Source: Alcaligenes ammonioxydans (GTDB taxonomy: Bacteria > Pseudomonadota > Gammaproteobacteria > Burkholderiales > Burkholderiaceae_B). From it: a stretch of 64,000 nt of DNA. The notes beneath the pieces were generated by a model. It saw only the letters and a program-made list of their open reading frames with translations. It did not search any database and was not told the DNA's origin. The stretch is from positions 1,674,001 to 1,738,000 of the forward strand of contig NZ_CP049362.1 in NCBI RefSeq assembly GCF_019343455.1. The letters run 5' to 3'. The position numbers and the translations under genes are program-made. Shown piece after piece: positions 44,013-53,062 of the stretch (position 1 is its first letter; every line of letters begins with the position of its first letter).

Positions 44013-44633
44013 ATGAATGCCAGTAGTGTCTTGCTGTTTCTGCCCGCCTGCTTTGCCTTGAACATGGCTTTTGGGCCCAATAATCTCTTGTCCATGACCG
44101 TGGGCGCCAAGCAGGGGGTGTCTACGGCCTTGGTCGCGGCTATGGGACGCCTGCTTGCTTTCGCGATCATGATTGTGGTGGCAGCGCTGGGGATGGGAAG
44201 CTTGCTGATGGTCTCTGAAACGGCGTTTACCGTCGTCAAGTTTGCCGGCGCGGCCTACCTCATCTGGCTGGGCATCAAGATTTTGCGTGCCAATGGCAGG
44301 GCATCCACAGAGCAGCTAGAGCTGGGCAAAACGGATATCCGGGGGCTGGCACGTCAGGAGTTTTTGGTGGCGATTGGCAACCCTAAGGCAATCCTGATCT
44401 TTACGGCCTTTTTTCCACAGTTTGTGGACATGAATAATTACTGGACCAGTTTTATGATTCAGGGCGTGATTTTCTTGTTGCTGGAGGTGATTGCGATCGC
44501 CGCCTACGCGTATGTGGGTACGCGGCTGTCCGGGGTGCTGCAGCATGCGCAGGGGCTGCGTTGGGTGAATCGTATCAGTGGCAGCATGATGATTGGCTTT
44601 GGTTTGATCCTTGCCATGGCCAGACGTTCATAA
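44013..44633 (+). CDS. LysE/RhtB-family exporter
   Basis: A 206-residue membrane protein with about six hydrophobic segments. FALNMAFGPNNLLSMTVGAKQG and AAYLIWLGIKILRA, with AIGNPKAILIFTAFFPQFV, are hallmarks of amino-acid or homoserine-lactone exporters. The substrate is unknown. Terminator follows. Confidence 0.92.
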   Translation: MNASSVLLFLPACFALNMAFGPNNLLSMTVGAKQGVSTALVAAMGRLLAFAIMIVVAALGMGSLLMVSETAFTVVKFAGAAYLIWLGIKILRANGRASTEQLELGKTDIRGLARQEFLVAIGNPKAILIFTAFFPQFVDMNNYWTSFMIQGVIFLLLEVIAIAAYAYVGTRLSGVLQHAQGLRWVNRISGSMMIGFGLILAMARRS

Positions 44634-44656
44634 CATCTGCATTGAGCTTGGCCAAG

Positions 44657-44683
44657 AAAGCGCTCGCACGAGCGCTTTTTTTT
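44657..44683 (+). terminator. terminator after LysE-family gene
   Basis: AAAGCGCTCG and GAGCGCTTT pair around CAC, followed by T8. Confidence 0.9.
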
Positions 44684-44871
44684 CCTTTTTACATCCTTAT
44701 CCCTACGCTCCTGTTTTTTTGACTGTTTTTGGTTTGCAGAGAAAATATGCAAACAAACAAACAGACTGACAGGGCAACGCGCGGCCCCTGTTTTTTCCTG
44801 GATGTGCATTGATGCAGGGAAAACACTAGGTAGTATGAAAGACGCTTGCGATTTGGTTTCTTTTTGATAGG

Positions 44872-44982
44872 ATGAAAACTCGTTCTACGCTTTCACTATT
44901 AACCAAGCAGCAGGAGGTGACGATGAACGATATACCGATGAACTGGCCCGGTGATTTTCCAAATAAACACGATTCACTATAA
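44872..44982 (+). CDS. candidate small protein (36 or 19 aa)
   Basis: A short open frame. The inner ATG at 44923 gives a 19-residue peptide (MNDIPMNWPGDFPNKHDSL) and is preceded at ideal spacing by AGGAGGTGACG, one of the strongest ribosome-binding sites in the window. ATG at 44872 is in frame and would give 36 residues. A terminator follows 34 bases later, so it may be a stand-alone small protein or a leader peptide. No homology recognised. Confidence 0.45.
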   Translation: MKTRSTLSLLTKQQEVTMNDIPMNWPGDFPNKHDSL

Positions 44983-45382
44983 ACACTCATTAAAAACGGA
45001 GTCTTTTGCCCGCCAGGCCGCCTTTGGGCGGCTTTTTTTATGCATGCTGTTATTTTGCATAAAAATCACTTTATCTGCTGTGGCTATTTTCGAGTTGCTT
45101 TCTGGGCTTCTATGGATCGCGCTTTAATGCGTTTTATTTCAAGCAATGGTTGGGTCTCTGTATTTATCAGTAATCACCGTTGCAGTGTCTGAGTGGAAAC
45201 AGCGGCCTCAGCTCATCCCCTCGGTCATCGACGAACCGGTGCCTGTCACCTTGGCCCGTAGCAAAGGGATTAAACAGCTCAGGCATCTCTGTGCGGCCAT
45301 TAACTTGTAAGATAGCGCCTGAGGGAATGGACCAAGGCGTTTGGCCCTGGTTTGTTAAGCGTGGATGTGGGCAAAGGGTGTA
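44983..45382. other. region with terminator and possible gene debris
   Basis: After the small ORF a terminator lies at 45016-45039. The rest has no supported gene. On the minus strand about 45180-45350 a frame reading ILQVNGRTEMPELF and DRHRFVDDRGDEL has protein-like composition but no start; it may be a fragment of an unrecognised gene. Confidence 0.35.
45016..45039 (+). terminator. terminator after small ORF
   Basis: GCCGCC and GGCGGC pair around a four-base loop and are followed by T7. Confidence 0.88.
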
Positions 45383-45691
45383 ATGAATAATTCAAATCGG
45401 GCCTATATGAGCGATCTGCTTAGTGTCGCTTCCTGGATGACCGGCCTGGGAGCGGCTTTTGTGGGGTTTGTTTACTTGCTGTCCTTTCCCTGGGATTGGG
45501 TCGTACCGGCCGCGATTGGTCTGGAAGTGGTCTTGTTGGTCATCGCCATAAGAATGGAGTTTTCAGCCAGACAAGTGAGTGGAGCCGCGGGCTGGGCAAC
45601 GTTTGGATTCGTGTTCGGACACATCTGGATATTTGCGGCGGCACTGGTTCTGCGAGGCATCGTGTTGCTGGGGCAATGGGCGTTGGCTTAA
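45383..45691 (+). CDS. small integral membrane protein, 102 aa
   Basis: Not recognised. Three hydrophobic segments at about residues 18-35, 38-56 and 70-97 of the 102. AAGGG precedes the chosen ATG closely; an ATG further in (MSDLL) is an alternative start. Confidence 0.6.
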   Translation: MNNSNRAYMSDLLSVASWMTGLGAAFVGFVYLLSFPWDWVVPAAIGLEVVLLVIAIRMEFSARQVSGAAGWATFGFVFGHIWIFAAALVLRGIVLLGQWALA

Positions 45692-46064
45692 GTCAGGCCG
45701 TCCCAGCCTTGGGTTGCTCGCCCGCATGTTCCCACAAGGCAGTCATCAATTCAGCCTGGCGGTCAGGTCGGCGAGGAAGGCAAACATCGGCCCCGGTCTA
45801 GCCTACGTTCGCGATGGGCGCGTTGGTAAACCAGCGCCCAAGGCAGGCTGCCAATACCCGTTGCGGTTTCCCTGATATCTGTCATCAGACTCGTGGTGAC
45901 AAAAACTTTTTTACCGGGATTGAAGTGGGGCTAGAACGGGCCTACGATCAGCGTACCCCCATGTCGCTGATGCCCTGCATCAAGATGTCCGGCAGAACAG
46001 CGGCCAATACGATCGGCACACTGGCGGTCATCTCGCAGTCCTCCACCGTCGCGAGTAACAGGCC
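45692..46064. other. region without a supported gene
   Basis: About 370 bp. An 84-codon plus-strand frame (45814-46068) shows no similarity or ribosome-binding site. The stretch looks like degraded coding sequence, but its origin was not recognised. Confidence 0.4.
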
Positions 46065-46394
46065 TTAATCCACAATGTAGAGTTTGGCGCCTGTCTGGGT
46101 GGAGGAACGATGTGGCTCGGCATTATCAGCCACATGGTAGGACTGCCCCGCCCTTAACGTGAAGCGGCGCCCGTCTTGCAGCTCGGTGTCCAATTCGCCC
46201 TCCAGACACAGCAGCATATGGCCTTTGACACACCAGTGATCGGCCAGGTAACCGGGGCTGTATTCCACCATGCGTACACGAATGGGGCCAAACTGCTGGG
46301 TACGCCACAGGGCCATGCCGGTTTCGCCTTTGTGCTCTGTAGGGTTAATGTCGGACCAGTTGACGGTGCAAAAAGGTAAGTTCTGAATATCCAT
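46065..46394 (-). CDS. DHCW-motif cupin protein
   Basis: A 109-residue single cupin domain. YLADHWCVKGHMLLCLEGELDTEL carries the DHCW motif and cupin box 1 region; box 2 is YHVADNAEPHRSS. Function unknown. AAGGAG lies seven bases before the ATG. Confidence 0.88.
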   Translation of the reverse strand: MDIQNLPFCTVNWSDINPTEHKGETGMALWRTQQFGPIRVRMVEYSPGYLADHWCVKGHMLLCLEGELDTELQDGRRFTLRAGQSYHVADNAEPHRSSTQTGAKLYIVD

Positions 46395-46560
46395 GTGTGG
46401 CTCCTTAAAGAGGAATGAGGTTCATGCTAGGCCTGTTCGAAAGATTTGATTTGCTGCCTTACGAATTTTGCCTGATACGGACGATTTCAATTTAGAAATT
46501 TGCTGATGTCACAAGTGCAGGGAGGCGAGGAATACTCGCGCTTAACAAGGGCACGACACG
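46395..46560. other. intergenic stretch before gene fragment
   Basis: Contains the cupin gene promoter region; nothing else recognised. Confidence 0.4.
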
Positions 46561-46743
46561 CTTTTGACGATTTTCAGCAGCCTGGGGCAGAAAAACTATC
46601 AGCTGGCGGGTAAAGCAGGCGAGCGTTGCGTCTTGGTTTATACCAATCGCAGCGCCACGCCTTATGAAATCATCACCAGGGTAGATGGTCTGGATGTTTT
46701 GTCGGGCAAGCCGGGCAGCCGCAGCTCTAAGGCTGATCTCTAG
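46561..46743 (+). pseudogene. truncated gene fragment (GQ-Y-I...VDGLDVLSGK family)
   Basis: An open stretch without a start reads LGQKNYQLAGKAGERC, VLVYTNRSATPYEII and RVDGLDVLSGKPGS before a stop. The pattern (extracytoplasmic beta-domain with a ...SVDGxxVxxGxxA.. core) is common in proteobacterial hypothetical proteins whose conserved C-terminal half is missing here. Probably a gene remnant. Confidence 0.4.
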
Positions 46744-46929
46744 CAGGCTGGGACTGTCTTGCGGATCGAGCGCCTTCCGTCCCTTCGTCAACAGAGCCGT
46801 CAGTGTTCGATGAGGGGACGCAGGACAATCGCGTAAATGTCAGAGCTCATAGCGGGAAAGTACGCGCTTGGAGCCCCGAAACGACTCTGTTAATGTGGGC
46901 CAGGATTTGTCACTTTGCAAGGACAAGCC

Positions 46930-47520
46930 ATGCCGCCAGAGTTGATCCACCCCGAGCATTTTGTTCACGTTCGCATCATTATCGGTATGGTGCTGGGGAT
47001 CAGCATTTCCCGTCTGATTGTGGGCGTCTCCGAGTTCATTCAGCATCCCAAAGCCAAACGCATCTACCCCATTCATATGGGGTGGGTGCTGTACCTGTTT
47101 CTGACGATTATCCATTTTTGGTGGTATGAGTTCAGCCTGGTCAAAGTGCAAGTCTGGTCCTTTCCGCTGTATTTTTTCCTGATTCTGTATACCTGCGTGT
47201 TTGCCATCATGGCCTCCTTGCTCTTTCCTTCCAGCCTGCAGGAGTATCGGGGCTTTGAGGATTACTTCCAGACTCGGCGGCGTTCGTTCTACGGTATTTT
47301 TGTACTCATCCAGATCATGGATTTGATCGACACCGCCATCAAGGGAGAAGCCTATTTTCTCAGTCTGGGACTGGAGTATCCCTTGCAGCAAACGGTATTT
47401 ATTGTCATGGGGTTGATCGCGATGGTCGTGCCCAGCCAACGTTACCAGGCCGCTTTAGTTGTGTGGACGCTGCTTTATAAAGGGCTGTGGATTTTCCGCT
47501 TGTACGACATTTTGAATTAA
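46930..47520 (+). CDS. integral membrane protein of unknown function, 196 aa
   Basis: Not recognised. About six hydrophobic segments, with HFVHVRIIIGMVLGISISRLIVG at the N-terminus and an amphipathic basic stretch (FQTRRRSFYG) in the middle. AAGGA before the ATG supports the start; a TTG 15 bp upstream is less likely. Confidence 0.75.
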   Translation: MPPELIHPEHFVHVRIIIGMVLGISISRLIVGVSEFIQHPKAKRIYPIHMGWVLYLFLTIIHFWWYEFSLVKVQVWSFPLYFFLILYTCVFAIMASLLFPSSLQEYRGFEDYFQTRRRSFYGIFVLIQIMDLIDTAIKGEAYFLSLGLEYPLQQTVFIVMGLIAMVVPSQRYQAALVVWTLLYKGLWIFRLYDILN

Positions 47521-47693
47521 TGCCGCTCAGTGGCGTCCACCTGTTTTACGCGTGCTGGCCTGTTTGTCGGGTTTGATAACGTGGCTGGATGCTGTCAACG
47601 GAAAGGGCCGCGCAATGACGTTCTTTCGCTGAGCTGTCATTGAGGCTGGGCTAGAATTGCTTTTTCAGCTTTGTTCTTGGAGAGGGTGACGAC

Positions 47694-48620
47694 ATGAGTG
47701 GCTCCTTTACCTTTGTAGTGATGTTGGCGTTTTTGGCGGTGGTCGTGGTGATGGCCGGAGTCAAAGTAGTGCCTCAGGGGCAGCAATGGACGGTGGAACG
47801 CTTTGGTCGCTATACCCGTACGCTGACGCCGGGCCTGTCTTTATTGGTTCCGTTTATGGACCGTGTCGGCAGAAAACTCAAAATGATGGAATCCGTGCTG
47901 GATGTGCCGTCGCAAAACGTGATTTCTCGCGATAACGTGGCCGTTACCGCCGATGGTGTGGTGTTTTATCGCATCGACAATGCGGCTCAGGCAGCCTATG
48001 AAATTGATCACCTGGAAATGGCGATTGTGAATCTGACCACCACCAACCTGCGTTCGGTTCTGGGTTCGATGGAACTGGATCACATGCTGTCCAATCGCGA
48101 AGTGATCAACGATCGCCTGCTGGCAGCGGTGGATGCAGCGACGACACCTTGGGGCGTGAAAGTGACGCGTGTTGAGATCCGTGACTTGAACATGGCGCCG
48201 GAATTGCAGGAAGCCATGAATTTGCAAATGACGGCGGAACGTCATCGCCGCGCGGTAGTGACCAAGGCCAGCGGGCAGAAAGAAGCCGAGGTCCTGCAGG
48301 CTGAAGGGGAAAAGCAGGCTGCTGTGCTGCGTGCCGAGGGTGAAAAGCAGTCGGCAATTCTACGGGCCGAGGCGCGTGAGCGTGAGGCCGAGGCGGAAGC
48401 GCGTGCCACCCGCGAGGTATCGGAGGCAATCAAAAGTGGGGACGTACAGGCTTTGCAGTACTTTGTGGGCCTGAAGTATGTGGAAGCGTTGCGGGACGTA
48501 GGCAATGGCCCCAATAGCAAGCTGGTATTGATGCCGTTGGAGGCCAGCGGCATCACCGGTGCCGTCGCCGGCGTCGCAGAGCTGTTAAAGTCCACCGCTG
48601 GTCACTCGGGCCAGGGTTAA
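47694..48620 (+). CDS. qmcA: SPFH/Band-7 membrane protein (QmcA-like)
   Basis: A 308-residue stomatin-like protein. One N-terminal membrane anchor (about residues 7-22), an SPFH domain (VPQGQQWTVERFGRYTRTLTPGL, PSQNVISRDNVAVTADGVV), then a coiled coil with near-repeats EVLQAEGEKQAAVLRAEGEKQ. Such proteins form large ring-like membrane assemblies and work with NfeD-type partners, one of which is the next gene. Confidence 0.93.
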   Translation: MSGSFTFVVMLAFLAVVVVMAGVKVVPQGQQWTVERFGRYTRTLTPGLSLLVPFMDRVGRKLKMMESVLDVPSQNVISRDNVAVTADGVVFYRIDNAAQAAYEIDHLEMAIVNLTTTNLRSVLGSMELDHMLSNREVINDRLLAAVDAATTPWGVKVTRVEIRDLNMAPELQEAMNLQMTAERHRRAVVTKASGQKEAEVLQAEGEKQAAVLRAEGEKQSAILRAEAREREAEAEARATREVSEAIKSGDVQALQYFVGLKYVEALRDVGNGPNSKLVLMPLEASGITGAVAGVAELLKSTAGHSGQG

Positions 48621-48643
48621 GCGCAGGGCGGAAGGAGGTGATC

Positions 48644-49096
48644 GTGGCGTTTATTTTCGATTCCTTTTGGATATGGTTGTTATCAGGCCTTGTCCTGATT
48701 GCCGCCGAGGTTGTCATCTCCGGCGTCTATCTGCTTTGGCTGGGGTTGGGGGCTCTGACCGTGGGCTTGTTTTCAGCCGCCTGGCCCCATGCTCCCGTGT
48801 GGTTGCAATGGGTGATTTTGGCGCTTGCGATGATTGGCTGGGTGGTCGTGGGCGTACGGTGGCAACGGCGCAGCCGGGCGAATCAACCCGACATGCTCAA
48901 CACTGGCTTGAGTGCCTATGTCGGGGCGCGTGCGCAGGTGAGCGAAGGTTTTGTGAATGGCCGAGGTCGTATTCGGCTTAACGATAGTTATTACAGTGCT
49001 ACCGCGAGCCAGAGTCTGGAGCAGGGCGCTGTCGTAGTGGTCTTGGCGGTGGAAGGCGCTGAAATGCGTGTTCAGGCTGTTGAGCAGCATAAATAG
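48644..49096 (+). CDS. NfeD-family membrane protein (YbbK-like)
   Basis: A 150-residue protein with two to three membrane segments followed by an OB-fold (AYVGARAQVSEGFVNGRGRIRLNDSYYSA). It starts with GTG, five bases after AGGAGG; a GTG six bases earlier overlaps that site and is rejected. It forms the usual SPFH-NfeD pair with qmcA. Confidence 0.92.
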   Translation: MAFIFDSFWIWLLSGLVLIAAEVVISGVYLLWLGLGALTVGLFSAAWPHAPVWLQWVILALAMIGWVVVGVRWQRRSRANQPDMLNTGLSAYVGARAQVSEGFVNGRGRIRLNDSYYSATASQSLEQGAVVVVLAVEGAEMRVQAVEQHK

Positions 49097-49110
49097 GTAC
49101 ATGTAGAACC

Positions 49111-49875
49111 ATGATGAATAATCGCTATGGAAAGTTGGCTTCCTTGGTGTATCACCTGGACAAGCCGGTAGGACGTTCTTTTGGAGATGTTGAGTATTAT
49201 CTGGAGCGCTTGCGCGGTGTAAGCGGACCTGTTCTGGAGCCGGCAGTCGGTACGGGGCGCATGCTCATCCCCTTGTTACAGGCCGGGCTCGATGTCAGTG
49301 GCTTTGATATCTCTCAGGAAATGCTGGATTACTGCCAGCGAGAGCTGGAGCTTCGCTCCTTGACGGCGCGACTGGAGTTGGCGGGGTTTACGGATTACCG
49401 CGTCGATCGTCCTGTGGAGGCGATTGTGGTGCCGGCCGGCTCTTTTCAACTGCTGGACTCCTTTGAGCAGGGTTTGCTGGCCTTGCGCCGTTTTCATGCC
49501 AGTTTGAAGGTGGGTGGACGTTTATTGCTGGATCTGGACCCGGTGGCTGCTATTGTCAATGTGCAGCCCGGTTTGCGGACTTGGTCGGCCCCGCCACACG
49601 GCTTGATTACCCTCAATGCGACCCCCTTGGAAAAAGATTATTGCGCGCAGCTTACGCGGGAAATGCATCGCTATGAGCTCTGGGAACATGGTGTTTTGCT
49701 GGAAACCCAGCTGGAGCAGTTTTCGCTGCGCTGGTGGGGGGTACAGGAGATGCGGATGGCGCTGGAGCAGGTCGGCTTTACCGAGATAAGCGTATCAGGT
49801 GGCTACCAGTATGGAAAAACGCCGCAGGACACCGACGGAATCATCTCGTTTGAAGCATACAAGCGCCAGGACTGA
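49111..49875 (+). CDS. SAM-dependent methyltransferase
   Basis: A 254-residue class-I methyltransferase: motif I VLEPAVGTGRMLIPLL, acidic VSGFDISQEMLDYC, and GGRLLLDLDP. Substrate unknown. It follows nfeD by 14 bp and may be in that operon. Confidence 0.9.
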   Translation: MMNNRYGKLASLVYHLDKPVGRSFGDVEYYLERLRGVSGPVLEPAVGTGRMLIPLLQAGLDVSGFDISQEMLDYCQRELELRSLTARLELAGFTDYRVDRPVEAIVVPAGSFQLLDSFEQGLLALRRFHASLKVGGRLLLDLDPVAAIVNVQPGLRTWSAPPHGLITLNATPLEKDYCAQLTREMHRYELWEHGVLLETQLEQFSLRWWGVQEMRMALEQVGFTEISVSGGYQYGKTPQDTDGIISFEAYKRQD

Positions 49876-49876
49876 A

Positions 49877-50344
49877 ATGCCGCTGTGCATGGCGGGGGCG
49901 ATTTGTACTATCGTCCGTCGCGTGCAGGCAGGCCTGCGGGCAGAAGGGCTATTCTGGATTCAAGCCTTGTTTCTGCTTTTGATCTTCACGTTTGGTACGT
50001 CTGCATACAGTCAGCGCCTGATTCAAGATGAGCACGGCTGGGTTTATGTGAATCATCGCGGTGAAGCGCTGTTGCGACCCTTTATTTACGATAATGGCCC
50101 GGATTATTTTGAAGAAAGTTTGGCGCGTTTTGTGCATGACGGGAAGATGGGCTTTCACGACGAGGCCCTAAGGATCTGGGTCCCCGCCCGCTATGATTTT
50201 GCCTTTCCTTTTGTGAATGGCAAGGCTCAGGTTGGTATGGATTGTCACCGGGTGTCTGACGGAGAGCATCGTTCGGTGTACTGCCAGCATTGGGACAGCA
50301 TTGTCCACCCCGTGTCAGGTTCAACCTTTGCGCCCGACCATTAG
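49877..50344 (+). CDS. WG-repeat-like envelope protein, 155 aa
   Basis: An N-terminal hydrophobic segment (LFWIQALFLLLIFTFGTSAYS) acts as a signal peptide or anchor, then repeats of the WVYVNHRGE / KMGFHDEALRIWVPARYDFAFPF type resemble WG/KWG repeats. Function unknown. AGGA seven bases upstream and one base after the methyltransferase stop support this start; a longer frame runs into the methyltransferase gene. Confidence 0.75.
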   Translation: MPLCMAGAICTIVRRVQAGLRAEGLFWIQALFLLLIFTFGTSAYSQRLIQDEHGWVYVNHRGEALLRPFIYDNGPDYFEESLARFVHDGKMGFHDEALRIWVPARYDFAFPFVNGKAQVGMDCHRVSDGEHRSVYCQHWDSIVHPVSGSTFAPDH

Positions 50345-50389
50345 ACGTTGCGCAGTACACTGCACGGCAGAACTTATCCGGAGAACATG

Positions 50390-50629
50390 ATGAAAAAATG
50401 GGGAATCCTGGGACTTGTCAGCGTCTTGTCCGCCTGTGCAAATCAGCCAGCCAACCCGCCTGCCCTCAGTATGGCCAATCCCGCTTCGGCCTATTGTGTG
50501 GAAAAAGGAGGGCGCCTCGATATAGTGCAGACGGCGGCAGGGCAAGTGGGTATGTGTACCTTGCCAGATGGCAGCGTGATTGAAGAATGGGAATTGATGC
50601 GCCGTGACCATCCATCGCCGCAATCGTAA
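50390..50629 (+). CDS. DUF333-type small lipoprotein 1
   Basis: A 79-residue lipoprotein: signal peptide with lipobox LSAC, then ANPASAYCVEKGGRLDIV and MCTLPDGSVIEEWELMR, the DUF333 pattern. Function unknown. An adjacent ATG three bases upstream could also serve. A paralogue lies at 53063. Confidence 0.88.
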   Translation: MKKWGILGLVSVLSACANQPANPPALSMANPASAYCVEKGGRLDIVQTAAGQVGMCTLPDGSVIEEWELMRRDHPSPQS

Positions 50630-50640
50630 TGTTTGACATT

Positions 50641-50671
50641 AAAAAGCCAGCAAATTGCTGGCTTTTATGTT
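50641..50671 (+). terminator. terminator after DUF333 lipoprotein 1
   Basis: AAAAGCCAGCAA and TTGCTGGCTTTT pair around a minimal loop and are followed by ATGTTTTT. Confidence 0.85.
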
Positions 50672-50783
50672 TTTGATATCAAATGTGTGGCCTGACTTGG
50701 GGGCAAGCCTGTTTGTAGTGATGCGCCGCGTTCCAGCGGTGCTTTATCGCTTGAATTGCCCGGGTGTCGTAAATGGACGTGGA

Positions 50784-51077
50784 TCAGCGCTCAATACGAA
50801 CTTCAAAATACGCTTCTGATTCACCCAAATCACGAAAACCATCGCTCATGGCGCGCGTGGCGGCAGCGATCCATTTCTTGGCCAAGGCAATATCTTCTCC
50901 AGACAATTCGGTCTCTGCGGTTTCTTCCGCCAGTTGCCAGGCACGGTAGGCCTGGACCACGGCCTCTGGGCCTTGCATGACTTTTTCTAAGCTGCGGCGA
51001 AATCGCTCCTCAGCCTCGCGGCGGCCGCGTTCAGTGATATCGGAAGGAGCGTCGTGCAAAGTGATGGTATAGGACAT
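50784..51077 (-). CDS. conserved hypothetical protein, 97 aa
   Basis: Not recognised. Soluble, acidic and helical: DITERGRREAEERFRRSLEKVM, VVQAYRAWQLAEETAETEL and KKWIAAATRAMSDGFRDLGESEAYFEVR. The second ATG (MSYTITL) is chosen because GAAG precedes it; 14 extra residues upstream look random. Confidence 0.7.
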   Translation of the reverse strand: MSYTITLHDAPSDITERGRREAEERFRRSLEKVMQGPEAVVQAYRAWQLAEETAETELSGEDIALAKKWIAAATRAMSDGFRDLGESEAYFEVRIER

Positions 51078-51327
51078 GATGCTTCTTTTTTGCTGTATGG
51101 ATGAACAGTAATTTAGCACGACTTTTTATCTTGGGCTAGATTTTTATGCGTCAGTCTACGCCATGAAAGCAAGCTGGTTTTATGGCTCTGGGCATGGCCG
51201 GTTGGGGTGGCGCCAGCAGCGGACTGAAAGCGCAGATCTGATTTTCTATCCTGGACCAAGAGAGGCCGCGGCTGGGTATACTGCTCCAGGCAGATTGGCG
51301 CTTTCTTATTCATGGCCGAGGTATACG

Positions 51328-52266
51328 GTGCAGCTTGTAGCAATTGGCAGTATTACCCTTGATATTGTGGTTTCAGGTATGCCGGCCGAGCTGGCGCGTG
51401 GTGACAAGCAGGAGGTGGGATCAATTGATCTGTATCCTGGCGGAGGCGCACTCAATGCGACAGCGAGTTTTATGGGCCAAGGCGAGACGGTCAGACTCGT
51501 GGGAGCGTTGGGCCGGGACGGCCTGGGTGCTCGTTTGCATGAGCATCTTGAACAATTAGGGGTGGCAGTCGGCAGTATCCAGTTCTGTCCCGATCAGCCA
51601 ACCGGTAAAGCGATCGTTCTGGTCGAGCCGTCTGGTAGTGCGTCAGTATTGGCCCGTCGTGGGGCGAATGCCTGTTTGCGTGTGCAGGCGCAAGATCTGC
51701 TGGCCGATCTGGTTTATGTAGCCCCCTTGGCGCTGCAACCGATGGAAAGCCTGGCACAGGCTTTGTCTGGAAAAAGTGCCAATTCAAGTTGTTTGGTAGT
51801 CAACCCCAGTGTGGCCTGCTTACAGCATCAGGGTCAGGGGTTCAGGCAGGTTTATGCGCAGGCCGATGTGTTGGGCCTGAATGCCGTGGAGGCTCAAATG
51901 CTGGCCGGTGTTCAAGGCGCCGATATTCAACTGGACCTGTCGGTTCAGCACGCCTGTGCGCTGGCCAGCCGCCTGCAACATCATGCGCAACAAGCCTTGT
52001 TGATTACCTTGGGGGCACAGGGAGCTGTCTTGCTGTTCCAGGGGCAGCATTACGTACAGCCTGCTTGCAAGGTGACAGTGTGTTCTACCGTCGGAGCGGG
52101 CGATGCGTTTCTGTCCAGCTTTGCCTTGGCATGGAAACGTGGCGTAGGGCCGACTCGCGCCCTGACAGTGGCCAGTCAGGCCGCGGCAATGCGCTTGGAA
52201 CAATGGGCCGCCAATGCGTTTCCTCCTCTGCTGGGAGAGGATGACAATGAAAGTCCTGTGCCCTAA
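51328..52266 (+). CDS. PfkB-family sugar/nucleoside kinase
   Basis: A 312-residue ribokinase-fold kinase. N-terminal AIGSITLDIVVSG, the glycine pair region YPGGGALNATASFMGQG, and C-terminal STVGAGDAF with the catalytic Asp. The substrate is not evident. GAGG lies six bases before a GTG start; a 55-residue upstream extension in the open frame has no family similarity. Confidence 0.88.
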   Translation: MQLVAIGSITLDIVVSGMPAELARGDKQEVGSIDLYPGGGALNATASFMGQGETVRLVGALGRDGLGARLHEHLEQLGVAVGSIQFCPDQPTGKAIVLVEPSGSASVLARRGANACLRVQAQDLLADLVYVAPLALQPMESLAQALSGKSANSSCLVVNPSVACLQHQGQGFRQVYAQADVLGLNAVEAQMLAGVQGADIQLDLSVQHACALASRLQHHAQQALLITLGAQGAVLLFQGQHYVQPACKVTVCSTVGAGDAFLSSFALAWKRGVGPTRALTVASQAAAMRLEQWAANAFPPLLGEDDNESPVP

Positions 52267-52302
52267 ATGGGATAACAGTTCATTTGATCGCGGGGAGGGG
52301 AT

Positions 52303-52482
52303 ATGGCAGCCATCGTCATTATTGTTAGCCTGTATCTGCTGGTAACGCTATTGTTGGGTGTGACACTGCGTTATACCCGCCCGAACAGCTGGAAGCGGGA
52401 TACGGGTTTGTTGATGGTCACGCCTTTGGCGGTGCCGCTAGCCTATGCTGTCTACTCTCTGCTGACTGGATGGGGGCCCTGA
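52303..52482 (+). CDS. small membrane protein, 59 aa
   Basis: Two hydrophobic segments (IVIIVSLYLLVTLLLGVTL and LMVTPLAVPLAYAVYSLLTG) joined by RYTRPNSWKRDTG. GGGGAGGGG precedes the ATG. No family recognised; small two-helix membrane proteins are often missed in annotation. Confidence 0.6.
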   Translation: MAAIVIIVSLYLLVTLLLGVTLRYTRPNSWKRDTGLLMVTPLAVPLAYAVYSLLTGWGP

Positions 52483-52683
52483 TATCCCTCTGGTTTGAAA
52501 GCCTGTTGGCGTCCTTTAAGCAGGTATACGCCGTTTATGCCGCAGAAGTAAATTGATGTTGCTTAATACAAGTCGTTGTGTCGTTCCTGTGCTGGAACTT
52601 GACAATCGTTGACTTCATGTTCGGAGCCTGGCCCGCTACCATAGTCCTAAGCTTGTTGTAAGTTGGACTTTGGGATGTACGCC

Positions 52684-52791
52684 ATGATTAATGCCTCGAA
52701 TCTGATCGATTATGTACCTATGGTATTAATGCTGGCCGGCTGCGGTATTTTAGGTTTCATTCTCCTGTCTTTCTGGCTGCATCGTTCGTAA
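52684..52791 (+). CDS. candidate single-span membrane peptide, 35 aa
   Basis: A frame of 35 residues with one hydrophobic helix (VPMVLMLAGCGILGFILLSF) and a basic C-terminus (HRS). The ribosome-binding site is weak (GGGA). Supported only by composition and position between two recognised small genes. Confidence 0.35.
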   Translation: MINASNLIDYVPMVLMLAGCGILGFILLSFWLHRS

Positions 52792-53062
52792 GCCAGGCCT
52801 GACGCTGTTGCGTCTTGTCATAACCTGTCTCTTTTCAGGCATGATTTCAGCGCCTTTTTTGACTGAAGGTGTTGCTTTTGCTGCACGCTTGGCTGTGCCC
52901 GCTTTTCGTGCTGGACAAGTGTAGTAAGCTATTTCCACGATCTGTTTCGCGACTGGCGCACTCCGATTTTCGATCCTGCGCGTCGTAGCGATTGCCTGGA
53001 CAGTCCCCATCTCGGAGGACATCTCAGACATCGGCAACCTTCAGATCAAGGAGAAGGAAATC

